Assembly: GCA_022571535.1 (NCBI GenBank)
Contig: JACZXR010000004.1
Location: forward strand, 1 to 18,452
Direction: 5' to 3'
DNA: 18,452 bases
Origin: Deltaproteobacteria bacterium
GTDB lineage: Bacteria > Desulfobacterota > Binatia > UBA9968 > CAXXLF01
A program made the position numbers and the translations under genes. Shown here in pieces: positions 1 through 6,885 of the stretch. Numbering within the stretch: the stretch's first letter is position 1; each line of letters opens with the position of its first letter. The notes beneath the pieces are model-generated. The model searched no databases and had not been told where the DNA came from. It saw only the letters and a program-made list of their open reading frames with translations.

Positions 1-1065
1 TGCAACTAAGACTCCCTCTCTGGGAGAAATCTCTAAAATCTTTTCGCGTGTGATCGTGACGTTGAGAAGCTCCATGACTCGGATCCGAGCTAGAGATGAA
101 GGACAGGGAATCTTGAGGGCATCAGGAGACACCAGAGGCTTCAGCCGAATGCTCTTGATCGCGTTCCCGGGTAGAGAGATCGGACAGCCCCCTACCAGAG
201 ATTCCCCTCCCCGCGCCACAACCCGACCCCCGATCAATGTGGAATGGACTCTGACCTTTTCCAGATCTTCCAGTAAAGTCAGATCTGCGAAACGCCCGGG
301 CGCTATTCCTCCTATTTCCTGCTCCAGACCCGAATAGGTTGCAGGATTGAGAGTCACCGCCTGAATCGCCTGCACGGGAGACAGACCAAGACCAATAGCC
401 CGGCGGACGACAAAGTCGATATGTCCAAAGTCCTCCGTATCATCAGGAGCTACGCCATCGGTCACCAGGATGAGCCGCTGGGTGCTTAGTCCACGTGCCA
501 CAAGAGGCCCAAGAGTGGCATCGAGATCGTGGCGGAAGGTACCTTGGCGCAGCATCAGCCAAAACCCTGACCGTAGTCTCTCCAAGGCCTCCATCTCGCT
601 AATAGGCTCGTGACAGGATGAGACGGAGGCTGCAGCGATGGCGCTCAGTTTCCGGTCTCTGGCCCCCGCTGTGTGACCATGGATGATCTTGCCCTCTCGC
701 AAGGTCATCTCGATCATATCCAAAACCTCCCGGTCCCCTTGGACAAGTCGGAGCCAGGAGACGACCTCCCCTAAACCCAGGACTCGCGGGTCAGCCAGGC
801 ATTCAGCCACTTCCGCTTGGGAGAGAGAACGCGTGTTGCATAAAAGGGGGTCCTGGGGAGCTGCCATGGACACCAGTGTATAAACTCGGATCGGGTGGCT
901 CTCCACCTTGTCGAGAAAGAGTTTAATCCCTTGATAGCCAAAGACGGTTGAGTGCTCATCGCAGGAAGCGACGAGCGACGTGGTTCCATGCGGCAGGTAA
1001 GCCTGAAGGTACTCATAAGGGCGACAAAAGTGACCTATATGGCTGTGGGCATGCTCGGGTCCGAG
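1..1065 (-). CDS. ade: Adenine deaminase (amidohydrolase), TIM-barrel part, broken at its 5' end and running off the window
   Basis: The minus-strand frame is open from just after a TGA at 1068-1066 to the left edge, about 355 residues. It carries the adenine deaminase signatures in order: an HxH metal motif (HAHSH) at about residues 5-9, LPHGTTS, GLGEVVSW, HGHTAGA, CHEPIS and LVTDGVAPDD, followed by the end of the barrel (NPATYSGLEQEIGGIAPGRFADL). In this family these residues build the metal site that deaminates adenine to hypoxanthine in purine salvage. The roughly 60 residues normally found before the HxH motif are missing. The frame is blocked by the TGA, exactly where an inverted repeat begins, and no convincing start codon precedes the motif. 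The last residues at the window edge (MELLNVTITREKILEISPRE) are the start of the C-terminal domain, which occurs again on the opposite strand at 1068-1616. It could be a pseudogene, an inverted gene or a misassembly. Confidence 0.8.
2..90. repeat. Left arm of an 89-bp inverted repeat inside ade
   Basis: The reverse complement of 2-90 matches 1053-1141 at 86 of 89 positions. It encodes the start of the adenine deaminase C-terminal domain. The inner end is a perfect 14-bp palindrome, GCTCGGATCCGAGC (77-90). Similarity ends sharply on both sides. Confidence 0.9.
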
Positions 1066-1141
1066 TCATGGAGCTTCTCAACGTCACGATCACACACGAA
1101 AAGATTTTAGAGCTTTCTCCCAGAGAGGGAGTCTTAGTTGC
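1053..1141. repeat. Right arm of an 89-bp inverted repeat inside ade
   Basis: This is the partner of 2-90 in inverted orientation, with three mismatches. Here the inner palindrome is imperfect (GCTCGGGTCCGAGT). The arm covers the start of the plus-strand ade C-terminal fragment, including its first ATG at 1068. Confidence 0.9.
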
Positions 1142-1616
1142 GGACCAGAACCAGGATCTGATAAAGGTAGCCGTTTTTGATCGCCACGGAGATAGTGGAA
1201 GGATAGCCCTTGGTTTTCTCAAGGGGTTTGGGGCAAGGGTGGGGGCGGTGGGCACGACGGTGAACCTTGATGAAAATTCTCTTTTGATTGTGGGTAGCAA
1301 CGACGGTGATATGGCCCTGTGTGCCAATCTCCTCATCGAAATGGGAGGCGGGATGGCCGTAGTGGATCAGGGAGTCGTGTTAGAAAAGATAGGTTTTCCT
1401 GTGGGGGGAATCTTTTCTCTGGAACCGTGGCGAGTTGTAGGGACGGGGCTTAGACGAATCCATCGCTGTCTTAGGGAAAGGGGCTCGCCCCACCCAAAGC
1501 CTATTTACCCAATTTGCTTTCTCACTTTTGTGACTCTTCCATCGCTGAGAATAACCGATCGAGGCCTGGTCCGGGTCAAGGACAGAAGGGTGGTTCCCCT
1601 GTTCGTGGAGGGCTAA
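1068..1616 (+). CDS. ade: Adenine deaminase C-terminal domain fragment
   Basis: These 182 residues match the C-terminal domain of adenine deaminase. Visible family features are VFDRHGDSGRIALGFLKGFG, the LIVGSNDGDMALCANLLIEMGGGMAVV block and FPVGGIFSLEP. The catalytic barrel is absent upstream on this strand. It lies on the opposite strand at 1-1065 and ends in the same 89-bp sequence, so the two parts would form one continuous protein if the segment between the repeat arms were turned around. The start at ATG 1068 (MELLNVTIT) is only the first ATG in the fragment; the frame is open further upstream but there it encodes antisense barrel sequence. The usual HDSHN-like motif of the family reads NLDENS here. 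On its own this domain should not be a working deaminase. It converges on the bactofilin gene, six bases away. Confidence 0.75.
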   Translation: MELLNVTITHEKILELSPREGVLVADQNQDLIKVAVFDRHGDSGRIALGFLKGFGARVGAVGTTVNLDENSLLIVGSNDGDMALCANLLIEMGGGMAVVDQGVVLEKIGFPVGGIFSLEPWRVVGTGLRRIHRCLRERGSPHPKPIYPICFLTFVTLPSLRITDRGLVRVKDRRVVPLFVEG

Positions 1617-1621
1617 ACTGT

Positions 1622-2050
1622 TCAGGATGAGACTTCTTCGGCCATTTCATCTCTGGGTTCCTGGCGCAAGAGAGGGAGGATCTTACCCTCTCTTTGATCC
1701 CTCTTCATGGAGCAGTTTCCGTCAAAGATCGCACCGTCACGAACGACCAGATTTTGGGTGGTGATGTCTCCACAGAGGATCCCCGGGGGCTGAATCTCGA
1801 TTCCCTTTTCCGCCTGGATTTCCGCGGTGACCTTTCCACGGATTAGGACAGAGGTGGCAATGATTTTGCCAGAAATCGTTGCCTGCTCTCCGATGATGAC
1901 CTCCCCGCGGACCATAATCTCGCCCTCGACTTCCCCCTCTATGGTAGTCGTCCCTTCGAACAGCAACTTGCCAGTCAGCTTGCAGCCACGACCGATGTAG
2001 CCTCCCACTTCAGAGAATTGGGCATCTGCCATTTTTCCTTTTACCGCCAT
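1622..2050 (-). CDS. Bactofilin (polymer-forming cytoskeletal protein)
   Basis: This 142-residue protein has the bactofilin core, a run of short beta-helix rungs from about residue 14 to 115 (IGRGCKLTGKLLFEGTTTIEG, then GEIMVRGEVIIGEQATISG and NLVVRDGAIFDGNCSM). Bactofilins form nucleotide-independent filaments at the inner membrane that organise cell shape, polar complexes or wall enzymes. The short N-terminus and the charged C-terminal tail (RDQREGKILPLLRQEPRDEMAEEVSS) fit the family's flexible ends, and there is no transmembrane segment. ATG 2050 is preferred because AAAGGAAAGGAT lies directly upstream. A second ATG at 2032 is possible. It follows cobQ in the same direction with a gap of about 105 bases. 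No partner such as an M23 peptidase is visible nearby, so its specific role cannot be assigned. Confidence 0.9.
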   Translation of the reverse strand: MAVKGKMADAQFSEVGGYIGRGCKLTGKLLFEGTTTIEGEVEGEIMVRGEVIIGEQATISGKIIATSVLIRGKVTAEIQAEKGIEIQPPGILCGDITTQNLVVRDGAIFDGNCSMKRDQREGKILPLLRQEPRDEMAEEVSS

Positions 2051-2124
2051 ATCCTTTCCTTTCTATCCATTAGACAATTTAAACAGGATGACGGGTTTTT
2101 GTCCAACGGATTTGCAGGCCCGTC

Positions 2125-2155
2125 GGTGAAAACTTGCGAACGCCCGTTTTTCACC
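2125..2155 (-). terminator. Dyad immediately after the cobQ stop, possible weak terminator
   Basis: GGTGAAAA (2125-2132) and TTTTCACC (2148-2155) form a perfect 8-bp inverted repeat starting one base after the cobQ stop codon. The stem is AT-rich and no clean U-tract follows on the minus strand, so a processing or attenuating hairpin is equally likely. Confidence 0.3.
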
Positions 2156-3679
2156 TCAGCGCCGCTTGAGATCGGCAGTGCGATAGATGAAATCGATGTC
2201 AAGGCTGCTGCGTACCAGCGCCGCCAGCCGGTCGTACTGCTCCTCTCTGGAAAGCACCTTCCCTGGGCGGAAGACTGTCCCCTTTCTCGCTGCCAGCTCA
2301 CTGAGGATGGAGCGCCGGAGTCCTTCGTTGTGGAAAAGCCCGTGGAGATAGGCCCCTAGCACGTTGCCGTCGGGGCTCAGGCAGCCGTCCAGATCCCGGC
2401 AGGGCTTGCGGGATCGCTCATCGATGCAAAAAGGGTGCAATAGATCAGCCCCAGTGGTCTTTCCCATATGAATCTCATAGCCGCTCAGGGGAAGATTCGA
2501 TGCCCCGTGTAAGAGCCCCTTTCCTGATACGACGTGTCCCCGTACCTGGTGGGTCGATTTGACTGGAAAGAAAGTGGTAGTTACCGGCAACAGCCCCAGG
2601 CCCGCCGCCTGGGGTTCGGTACTTTCCACGTGCCCTGGATCGAGGATCGACTCGCCGAGCATCTGGTACCCGCCGCATATGCCGATCACAGGTGTGCCCC
2701 CCCGGGCCCGGTCAATGATCTCCTGGGCTAACCCCATGCTTTTGAGAGTGGCCAGGTCGGCCATGGTGCTTTTAGTGCCCGGCAGAATAATCAGGTCAGG
2801 TTTTTCAAGGTCATCGTTTTGCTCCACGTAACGTAGCCGTACCATGTCCTCCTGCTCCAGTGGGTCGAAGTCGTCGAAGTTAGAGATGTGAGGAAGGCCA
2901 ATGACGGCGATATCCAGAACCCAGTCGTCTCTCAGTTTCATCGCGCGGCGGTGTTCCAGGGAGACCGAGTCCTCCTCGGCGACGTGAATGTCGTGGTAGT
3001 AGGGTATGATTCCAGCCACCGGGATACCCATCCGTTCTTCCAGCCAATTGACCCCGGGCGTGAGAAGGGAAAGGTCGCCGCGGAACTTGTTGATCACGAA
3101 GGCCTTGATCAGGGCCCGCTCGTGCGGATCCAGAAGCTCCAACGTGCCGACCAGAGAGGCGAAGATGCCACCCCGGTCAATATCGGCTACCAGAAGCACC
3201 GGCGCCCGGCAATGCAAGGCCACCCGCATGTTGACCATATCCTGCTCCTTGAGATTCACCTCAGCAGGGCTGCCTGCCCCCTCTATAAGGACCACGTCGT
3301 ACTGGAGCAACAGGCTCTCCAGGGACTCGGTGATCACTGACCACAACTGATCCCGCAATGCGTAGTAATCAATAGCCGTCAGACCTCCCAGGGGCTTTCC
3401 CTTCACGATGACCTGAGACCTATGATCGGCCTCCGGTTTGAGCAGGATGGGGTTCATCTCTACTGTCGGCTCCACTTGGGCCGCCTCTGCCTGGACCACC
3501 TGGGCACGCCCCATCTCACCACCTTCGCGCGTGACAAAGGAGTTGAGAGACATGTTCTGCGCCTTGAAGGGGGCAACCTTCCAGCCGTCTTGTCTCAGGA
3601 TACGGCACAGGGCGGTGACCAGGGTGCTCTTGCCCACCGAAGAGGCGGTCCCTTGGACCATCAATGTCTTGGCTGGCAT
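2156..3679 (-). CDS. cobQ: Cobyric acid synthase (adenosylcobyrinate a,c-diamide amidotransferase)
   Basis: At 507 residues this is the full length of the CobQ/CbiP family. The N-terminal dethiobiotin-synthetase-like domain has the P-loop GTASSVGKST (residues 10-19), APFKAQNMSLNS (36-47) and the LIEGAGSPAE strand (131-140). The C-terminal class I glutaminase-like domain has the nucleophile Cys335 in GICGGYQMLG and His446 in GAYLHGLF. The family transfers ammonia from glutamine, with ATP, to four side-chain carboxylates of adenosylcobyrinic acid diamide, making cobyric acid in the cytoplasm. The start is ATG 3679; only a weak GGAAA stretch lies upstream. It follows the btu transport genes in the same direction but is separated from btuD by a 398-bp hairpin-rich gap, so it may have its own promoter. 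No cobalamin riboswitch precedes it. Other corrinoid synthesis genes are not in the window. Confidence 0.95.
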   Translation of the reverse strand: MPAKTLMVQGTASSVGKSTLVTALCRILRQDGWKVAPFKAQNMSLNSFVTREGGEMGRAQVVQAEAAQVEPTVEMNPILLKPEADHRSQVIVKGKPLGGLTAIDYYALRDQLWSVITESLESLLLQYDVVLIEGAGSPAEVNLKEQDMVNMRVALHCRAPVLLVADIDRGGIFASLVGTLELLDPHERALIKAFVINKFRGDLSLLTPGVNWLEERMGIPVAGIIPYYHDIHVAEEDSVSLEHRRAMKLRDDWVLDIAVIGLPHISNFDDFDPLEQEDMVRLRYVEQNDDLEKPDLIILPGTKSTMADLATLKSMGLAQEIIDRARGGTPVIGICGGYQMLGESILDPGHVESTEPQAAGLGLLPVTTTFFPVKSTHQVRGHVVSGKGLLHGASNLPLSGYEIHMGKTTGADLLHPFCIDERSRKPCRDLDGCLSPDGNVLGAYLHGLFHNEGLRRSILSELAARKGTVFRPGKVLSREEQYDRLAALVRSSLDIDFIYRTADLKRR

Positions 3680-3808
3680 GTTATAACTGGTTTCCTTCGT
3701 CTGTCACGAGGTACTCGCGATTTTCCACCGAGCACACATGTCCACAAAATCCGGCGCCAAAATCAAGTTATATCGAACTCGTGGTTTGAATCCCCGTGTT
3801 CGACCAAA

Positions 3809-3901
3809 GGGGAGAGATTCCGCTTCTCCCCCCTGTGGAGTAATGGACCGCAACTCCACGGGGGAAACCCCATCGGCTTTGTGCCCGCCTCAAGAGGCGG
3901 G
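3809..3901. repeat. Array of three strong hairpins, structured non-coding stretch
   Basis: Three GC-rich hairpins are stacked here. H1 is GGGGAGA/TCTCCCC (3809-3831). H2 is CCCCC-T-GTGGAG/CTCCACGGGGG (3829-3864), with one bulged base. H3 is CCCGCCTC/GAGGCGGG (3884-3901) with a 2-base loop. H1 and H2 share bases 3829-3831, so they exclude each other. The run continues directly into the repeat element at 3902. It resembles the hairpin-rich 3' ends of IS200/IS605-type elements, but no tnpA or tnpB coding remnant was recognised. Confidence 0.5.
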
Positions 3902-4015
3902 GTTTACCCCGTACCACAGAACGCCCCGTGCATGAGCGCGGGGATGAATGTTCAGAACCCCCTGCAAGGGCAGCGCCCCAAAGCCTCGGACGTAAGTCCG
4001 TGGTACGGGGTTTAC
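3902..4015. repeat. Palindromic repeat element, copy 1 (114 bp)
   Basis: The element starts GTTTACCCCGTACCAC and ends GTGGTACGGGGTTTAC. A terminal inverted repeat (CCCCGTACCAC/GTGGTACGGGG) is thus bounded by the same 6-mer GTTTAC on both sides. Inside are hairpins CCCCGTGC/GCGCGGGG (3924-3943) and CGGAC/GTCCG (3987-4000). A related copy in the same orientation is at 10073-10270. It lies about 60 bases past the btuD stop and could also end the btu transcript. Confidence 0.75.
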
Positions 4016-4077
4016 ATTGAATCCACTTGCTTGGTTTGCCACCAACTAGGCCTTCTGACGGGTGTTTTGTCGAGATT

Positions 4078-4869
4078 TTATGGCAAGACATTCCGCAGAA
4101 AAAAATAGAGGGCTTCGGTTTCTGAGTCTTTTTTTGTCGCCACATCAACCCCGAAGGCCTCTTTGATGCTGTACTCATTGAGTACCTCTTTCACCTTTCC
4201 GAAGGCCAGACATTCACCAGATTTAAGCAGCAAGGCTTTATCCGCAAACAGGGAGATTAGGTTCAGGTCGTGTAGGACCGCGACGACCGTCGATTTTTTC
4301 TCCCTGCATATCTCTTTAAGGGTCTTTAAAATTTGTAACTGGAAGTAAATGTCCAGGTGCACCGTGGGTTCGTCCATTAAAAGAAAGCGCGTGGTCTGAG
4401 CCAAAGTCCTGGCAATCAGCACCTTTTGTCTCTCCCCTCCACTTAAAGTGGTGAGTTTTCTTTCCCTCAAATTGAACGAGTCCGTTTGGCGAAGTGCATC
4501 TTCTACGGCCTGTCCATCCTCTGGCCTTTGTTTGAAGCGATTCGAATGTACATAGCGTCCCAGTGAAACGAGCTCTAAAACGGTTAGAGGAAAGGTAAAA
4601 ATGGGCTCCTGGGACACGTAACTAATCTTTTTCGCTCTTTCTTTTGCCGCATAAGAGAGCACGGGTTTTCCGTCAAGCAGCACATCTCCTTCCATTGGGG
4701 AGAGTGTTCCCAAGATGATTTTTAAAAGCGTTGTCTTTCCTGACCCGTTGGGACCGATGATGGCGACAAAGTCTCCTCCCCGGATGGAGAAGGCAATGTT
4801 TTTTAGAACTAAGGACTTTTCATAGCCAAAGGAAATATTCCTTGCCTGTAGAATCGTATTTCCCTCCAT
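4078..4869 (-). CDS. btuD: Cobalamin-type ABC transporter ATP-binding protein
   Basis: This is the ATPase of a type II (BtuCD/FecCDE-like) importer at the inner membrane. It shows all ABC motifs in order: Walker A GPNGSGKTT, Q-loop YVSQEP, signature LSGGERQKV, Walker B RFLLMDEPT and H-loop VLHDLN. I chose ATG 4869 (MEGNTILQARNISFGYEKS), five bases after the btuC stop, giving 263 residues. The longer frame from 4935 would overlap btuC by 61 bases and add a tail unlike the family. The tight spacing indicates translational coupling with the permease. The substrate is inferred as corrinoid because the operon begins with cobalamin riboswitches and a BtuB-like receptor; the ATPase sequence alone could equally serve iron-siderophore or haem import. 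Confidence 0.93.
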   Translation of the reverse strand: MEGNTILQARNISFGYEKSLVLKNIAFSIRGGDFVAIIGPNGSGKTTLLKIILGTLSPMEGDVLLDGKPVLSYAAKERAKKISYVSQEPIFTFPLTVLELVSLGRYVHSNRFKQRPEDGQAVEDALRQTDSFNLRERKLTTLSGGERQKVLIARTLAQTTRFLLMDEPTVHLDIYFQLQILKTLKEICREKKSTVVAVLHDLNLISLFADKALLLKSGECLAFGKVKEVLNEYSIKEAFGVDVATKKDSETEALYFFLRNVLP

Positions 4870-4874
4870 TTCCA

Positions 4875-5852
4875 CTAAAGACCGTATTCTCCCTTCTCTT
4901 TTTTTAGCAAGTAGAGAAAAAATGGCACTCCACATATGGAAGTGACCACTCCTACCGGTAGCTCGGATGGGGCAATGATGACTTTAGCAATCGTGTCACA
5001 GAGGATTAAGAAAGTGCCGCCCACAAGAAAAGTAAGGGGAAAGAGAACCCGATGATCGGCACCAAAAATCATGCGGATCATATGGGGAACTATGAGACCG
5101 ACGAAACCAATCAGTCCCGCAACAGAAACGGATACTGAGGTTAAGAAGGCAGCTAAGACGGCGTAGATTGCTTGAATCGACTTTGTGTTAACGCCGCTAC
5201 TCTTTGCCGTTTCCTCTCCTAACAGGAGCACGTTTAGTTCTCTGGAATAATAGAGGGCAATCAAAACGCCAACGGGTACAAATACCAGAGCCAGCAACGT
5301 TGTTTCCCAGCTCGAAGAGGAAAATCCGCCCAGGAAGAAAAATATCAATGCCTTTAATTCTTCTTCGGCCATGATCATGAGAATCGCTACAAAGGAAGAG
5401 ATGAACAAGCCCACGCCTAGACCAGAGAGCAGCAGGCGAAAAGTAGAGATAGCTCCGTTCTGGGAGCCGAAATAGAAAACCAGGGCGAGGGCACCAAGGG
5501 AGCCCAAGAAGGAAAAGAAACTCACTCCGGTGAACACTGCTATGGGGGAGGTAAATCCCAATACCAGAGCAACCGCAGCGCCTAGGGATGCCCCGGATGA
5601 GATTCCCAATAGATAACTATCTGCTAAGGGGTTGCGAAAGAGCCCTTGAAATATAGCGCCGGCCAGGGCGAGCCCGCCGCCCACAAAAAAAGAGGAGAGG
5701 GCTCGAGGCAATCGCAGGTTAAAAAGAATGACTCTGTCCGTTGGGGACATGCTGAGGAATGATAACTTAACAGGCCCTGTGCTAAGGGCCAAGGTGAAAG
5801 AAACAAGAAGAAAGAAAAGAACGATAAGCCAGCCCTGAGTGAGTCGAGTCAT
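4875..5852 (-). CDS. btuC: Cobalamin-type ABC transporter permease (FecCD family)
   Basis: This is a roughly 325-residue, strongly hydrophobic protein of the FecCD/BtuC family, with about ten membrane segments. Recognisable parts are LRLPRALSSFFVGGGLALAGAIFQGLFRNPLADSYLLGIS near the N-terminus and GLIGFVGLIVPHMIRMIFGADHR toward the C-terminus; the latter is the coupling-helix region that meets the ATPase. Two copies form the channel for the corrinoid. I chose ATG 5852 (MTRLTQGWLIV), which puts the first membrane helix at the N-terminus. A longer TTG-started frame reaches 5888, and neither start has a clear ribosome binding site. It is followed after five bases by btuD and preceded by btuF after about 100 bases. 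The btuFCD stretch reads as more AT-rich than cobQ and the epimerase. Confidence 0.93.
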   Translation of the reverse strand: MTRLTQGWLIVLFFLLVSFTLALSTGPVKLSFLSMSPTDRVILFNLRLPRALSSFFVGGGLALAGAIFQGLFRNPLADSYLLGISSGASLGAAVALVLGFTSPIAVFTGVSFFSFLGSLGALALVFYFGSQNGAISTFRLLLSGLGVGLFISSFVAILMIMAEEELKALIFFFLGGFSSSSWETTLLALVFVPVGVLIALYYSRELNVLLLGEETAKSSGVNTKSIQAIYAVLAAFLTSVSVSVAGLIGFVGLIVPHMIRMIFGADHRVLFPLTFLVGGTFLILCDTIAKVIIAPSELPVGVVTSICGVPFFLYLLKKEKGEYGL

Positions 5853-5955
5853 AGTGAATCGGTGATCGGTTATAAGGGCTTGCGCCAATAGTTACATAAC
5901 CATGACGATCTTTAGGTACAAGCCTTGGATACTTGGTTGCCTTCAGAATTGGCAG

Positions 5956-6882
5956 TCAAAGGGTCTTATTGTCAGCGTATCTTAAAAAGAGGCATTCGTA
6001 GATTTTCTCCAATCCGTCTATGAATTGGATCCTCCGCCTTAGAAAGGTTTCATTGATGAAACAGATGTGATTGTTTTTTACTCCGGCAATTTGCCTCCAC
6101 TCAGGACGTTTCACGATTTTTTTCACAAACTCGGCCTGGTGGTCTGTAAAAATCAGGACCTGGGGGTTACGCTTGATGATCCATTCTATGCCCACTTTTC
6201 CCGAATCAAATAGCATATCCCCGAAGACATTGATGCCTCCCGCCAGGGTAATAAGCGAGTGAGGGAATGAGCCTTTTCCCACCGTGATCATGGGATTGGG
6301 CCAGGTTTGGAGATAGACTCTTATTCTCTTTTTCGGTCTGGTCTTTTTTTGGATTTCTTTTAGTCTGCTTTCTACTTCTTTCACAATTTTTATTGCTTTA
6401 GCCTTCCTCCCCAAGATCTCTCCCAAAAGCAAAAAGTCTCTTTTGAGCCGCTCGATGTTTTTGGGGTAGAGGCTTAAAATGGGGTAGCCCATTCTCTTTA
6501 AAGGCAAGACCACTCTCTGCTGGCTTGGGCCGTTGGCTAAAATGAGATCGGGTTCTATCTCGATGATCATCTCGAGATTGGGATCAAACCCTCCGCCTAT
6601 GATCTTTATTTTCCCCTCCTTTACCCTCTTGACCAGCTCTTCAGGAAAGTGATCGTAGCGGGTCCCTCCGTATAAACGGTCACAGTCAAGTATGCAGACA
6701 TGTTCGGAGTTTGTCGGGACAAGAGAGACAACTCTTTTCACATCTCGCTTTATTTTTATACGATGACCTAAATCGTCTATAATCACTCTCTCTCTCTCTT
6801 GCGGTGTTGGGCGGCAACTGAGAAAGAAAAGAAAAGTGAGAACATAAAGGGCGACTGTGGAGGCTTTTCCCAAAATCTTCAC
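5956..6882 (-). CDS. btuF: Periplasmic cobalamin-binding lipoprotein
   Basis: This 308-residue class III periplasmic binding protein opens with a lipoprotein signal peptide: a hydrophobic run ending FLFFLSC, with Cys23 as the probable lipidation site. Family features are DDLGHRIKIKRDVKRVVSLVPTNSEHV, IIGGGFDPNLEMIIEIEPDLILA, and the helical linker before the second lobe (KKRIRVYLQTWPNPMITVGKGS). In such proteins two lobes close on the ligand and dock onto BtuC. The start is GTG 6882, two bases' reach from the btuB stop, with AAAGGA in the 3' end of btuB correctly spaced. Metal-chelate or haem binding cannot be excluded from sequence alone. Corrinoid is inferred from the riboswitches. Confidence 0.9.
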   Translation of the reverse strand: MKILGKASTVALYVLTFLFFLSCRPTPQERERVIIDDLGHRIKIKRDVKRVVSLVPTNSEHVCILDCDRLYGGTRYDHFPEELVKRVKEGKIKIIGGGFDPNLEMIIEIEPDLILANGPSQQRVVLPLKRMGYPILSLYPKNIERLKRDFLLLGEILGRKAKAIKIVKEVESRLKEIQKKTRPKKRIRVYLQTWPNPMITVGKGSFPHSLITLAGGINVFGDMLFDSGKVGIEWIIKRNPQVLIFTDHQAEFVKKIVKRPEWRQIAGVKNNHICFINETFLRRRIQFIDGLEKIYECLFLRYADNKTL

Positions 6883-6885
6883 TCC

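Noticed and set aside
1622..3679. Bactofilin and cobQ as a functional unit.
   Set aside because: They are co-directional neighbours with a gap of about 105 bases and a dyad between them. Nothing links filament assembly to cobyric acid synthesis.
3422..4108. A 228-codon plus-strand frame across the cobQ start and the hairpin region.
   Set aside because: It is antisense to cobQ for its first third and then reads through repeats and hairpins. The composition is that of a shadow frame.
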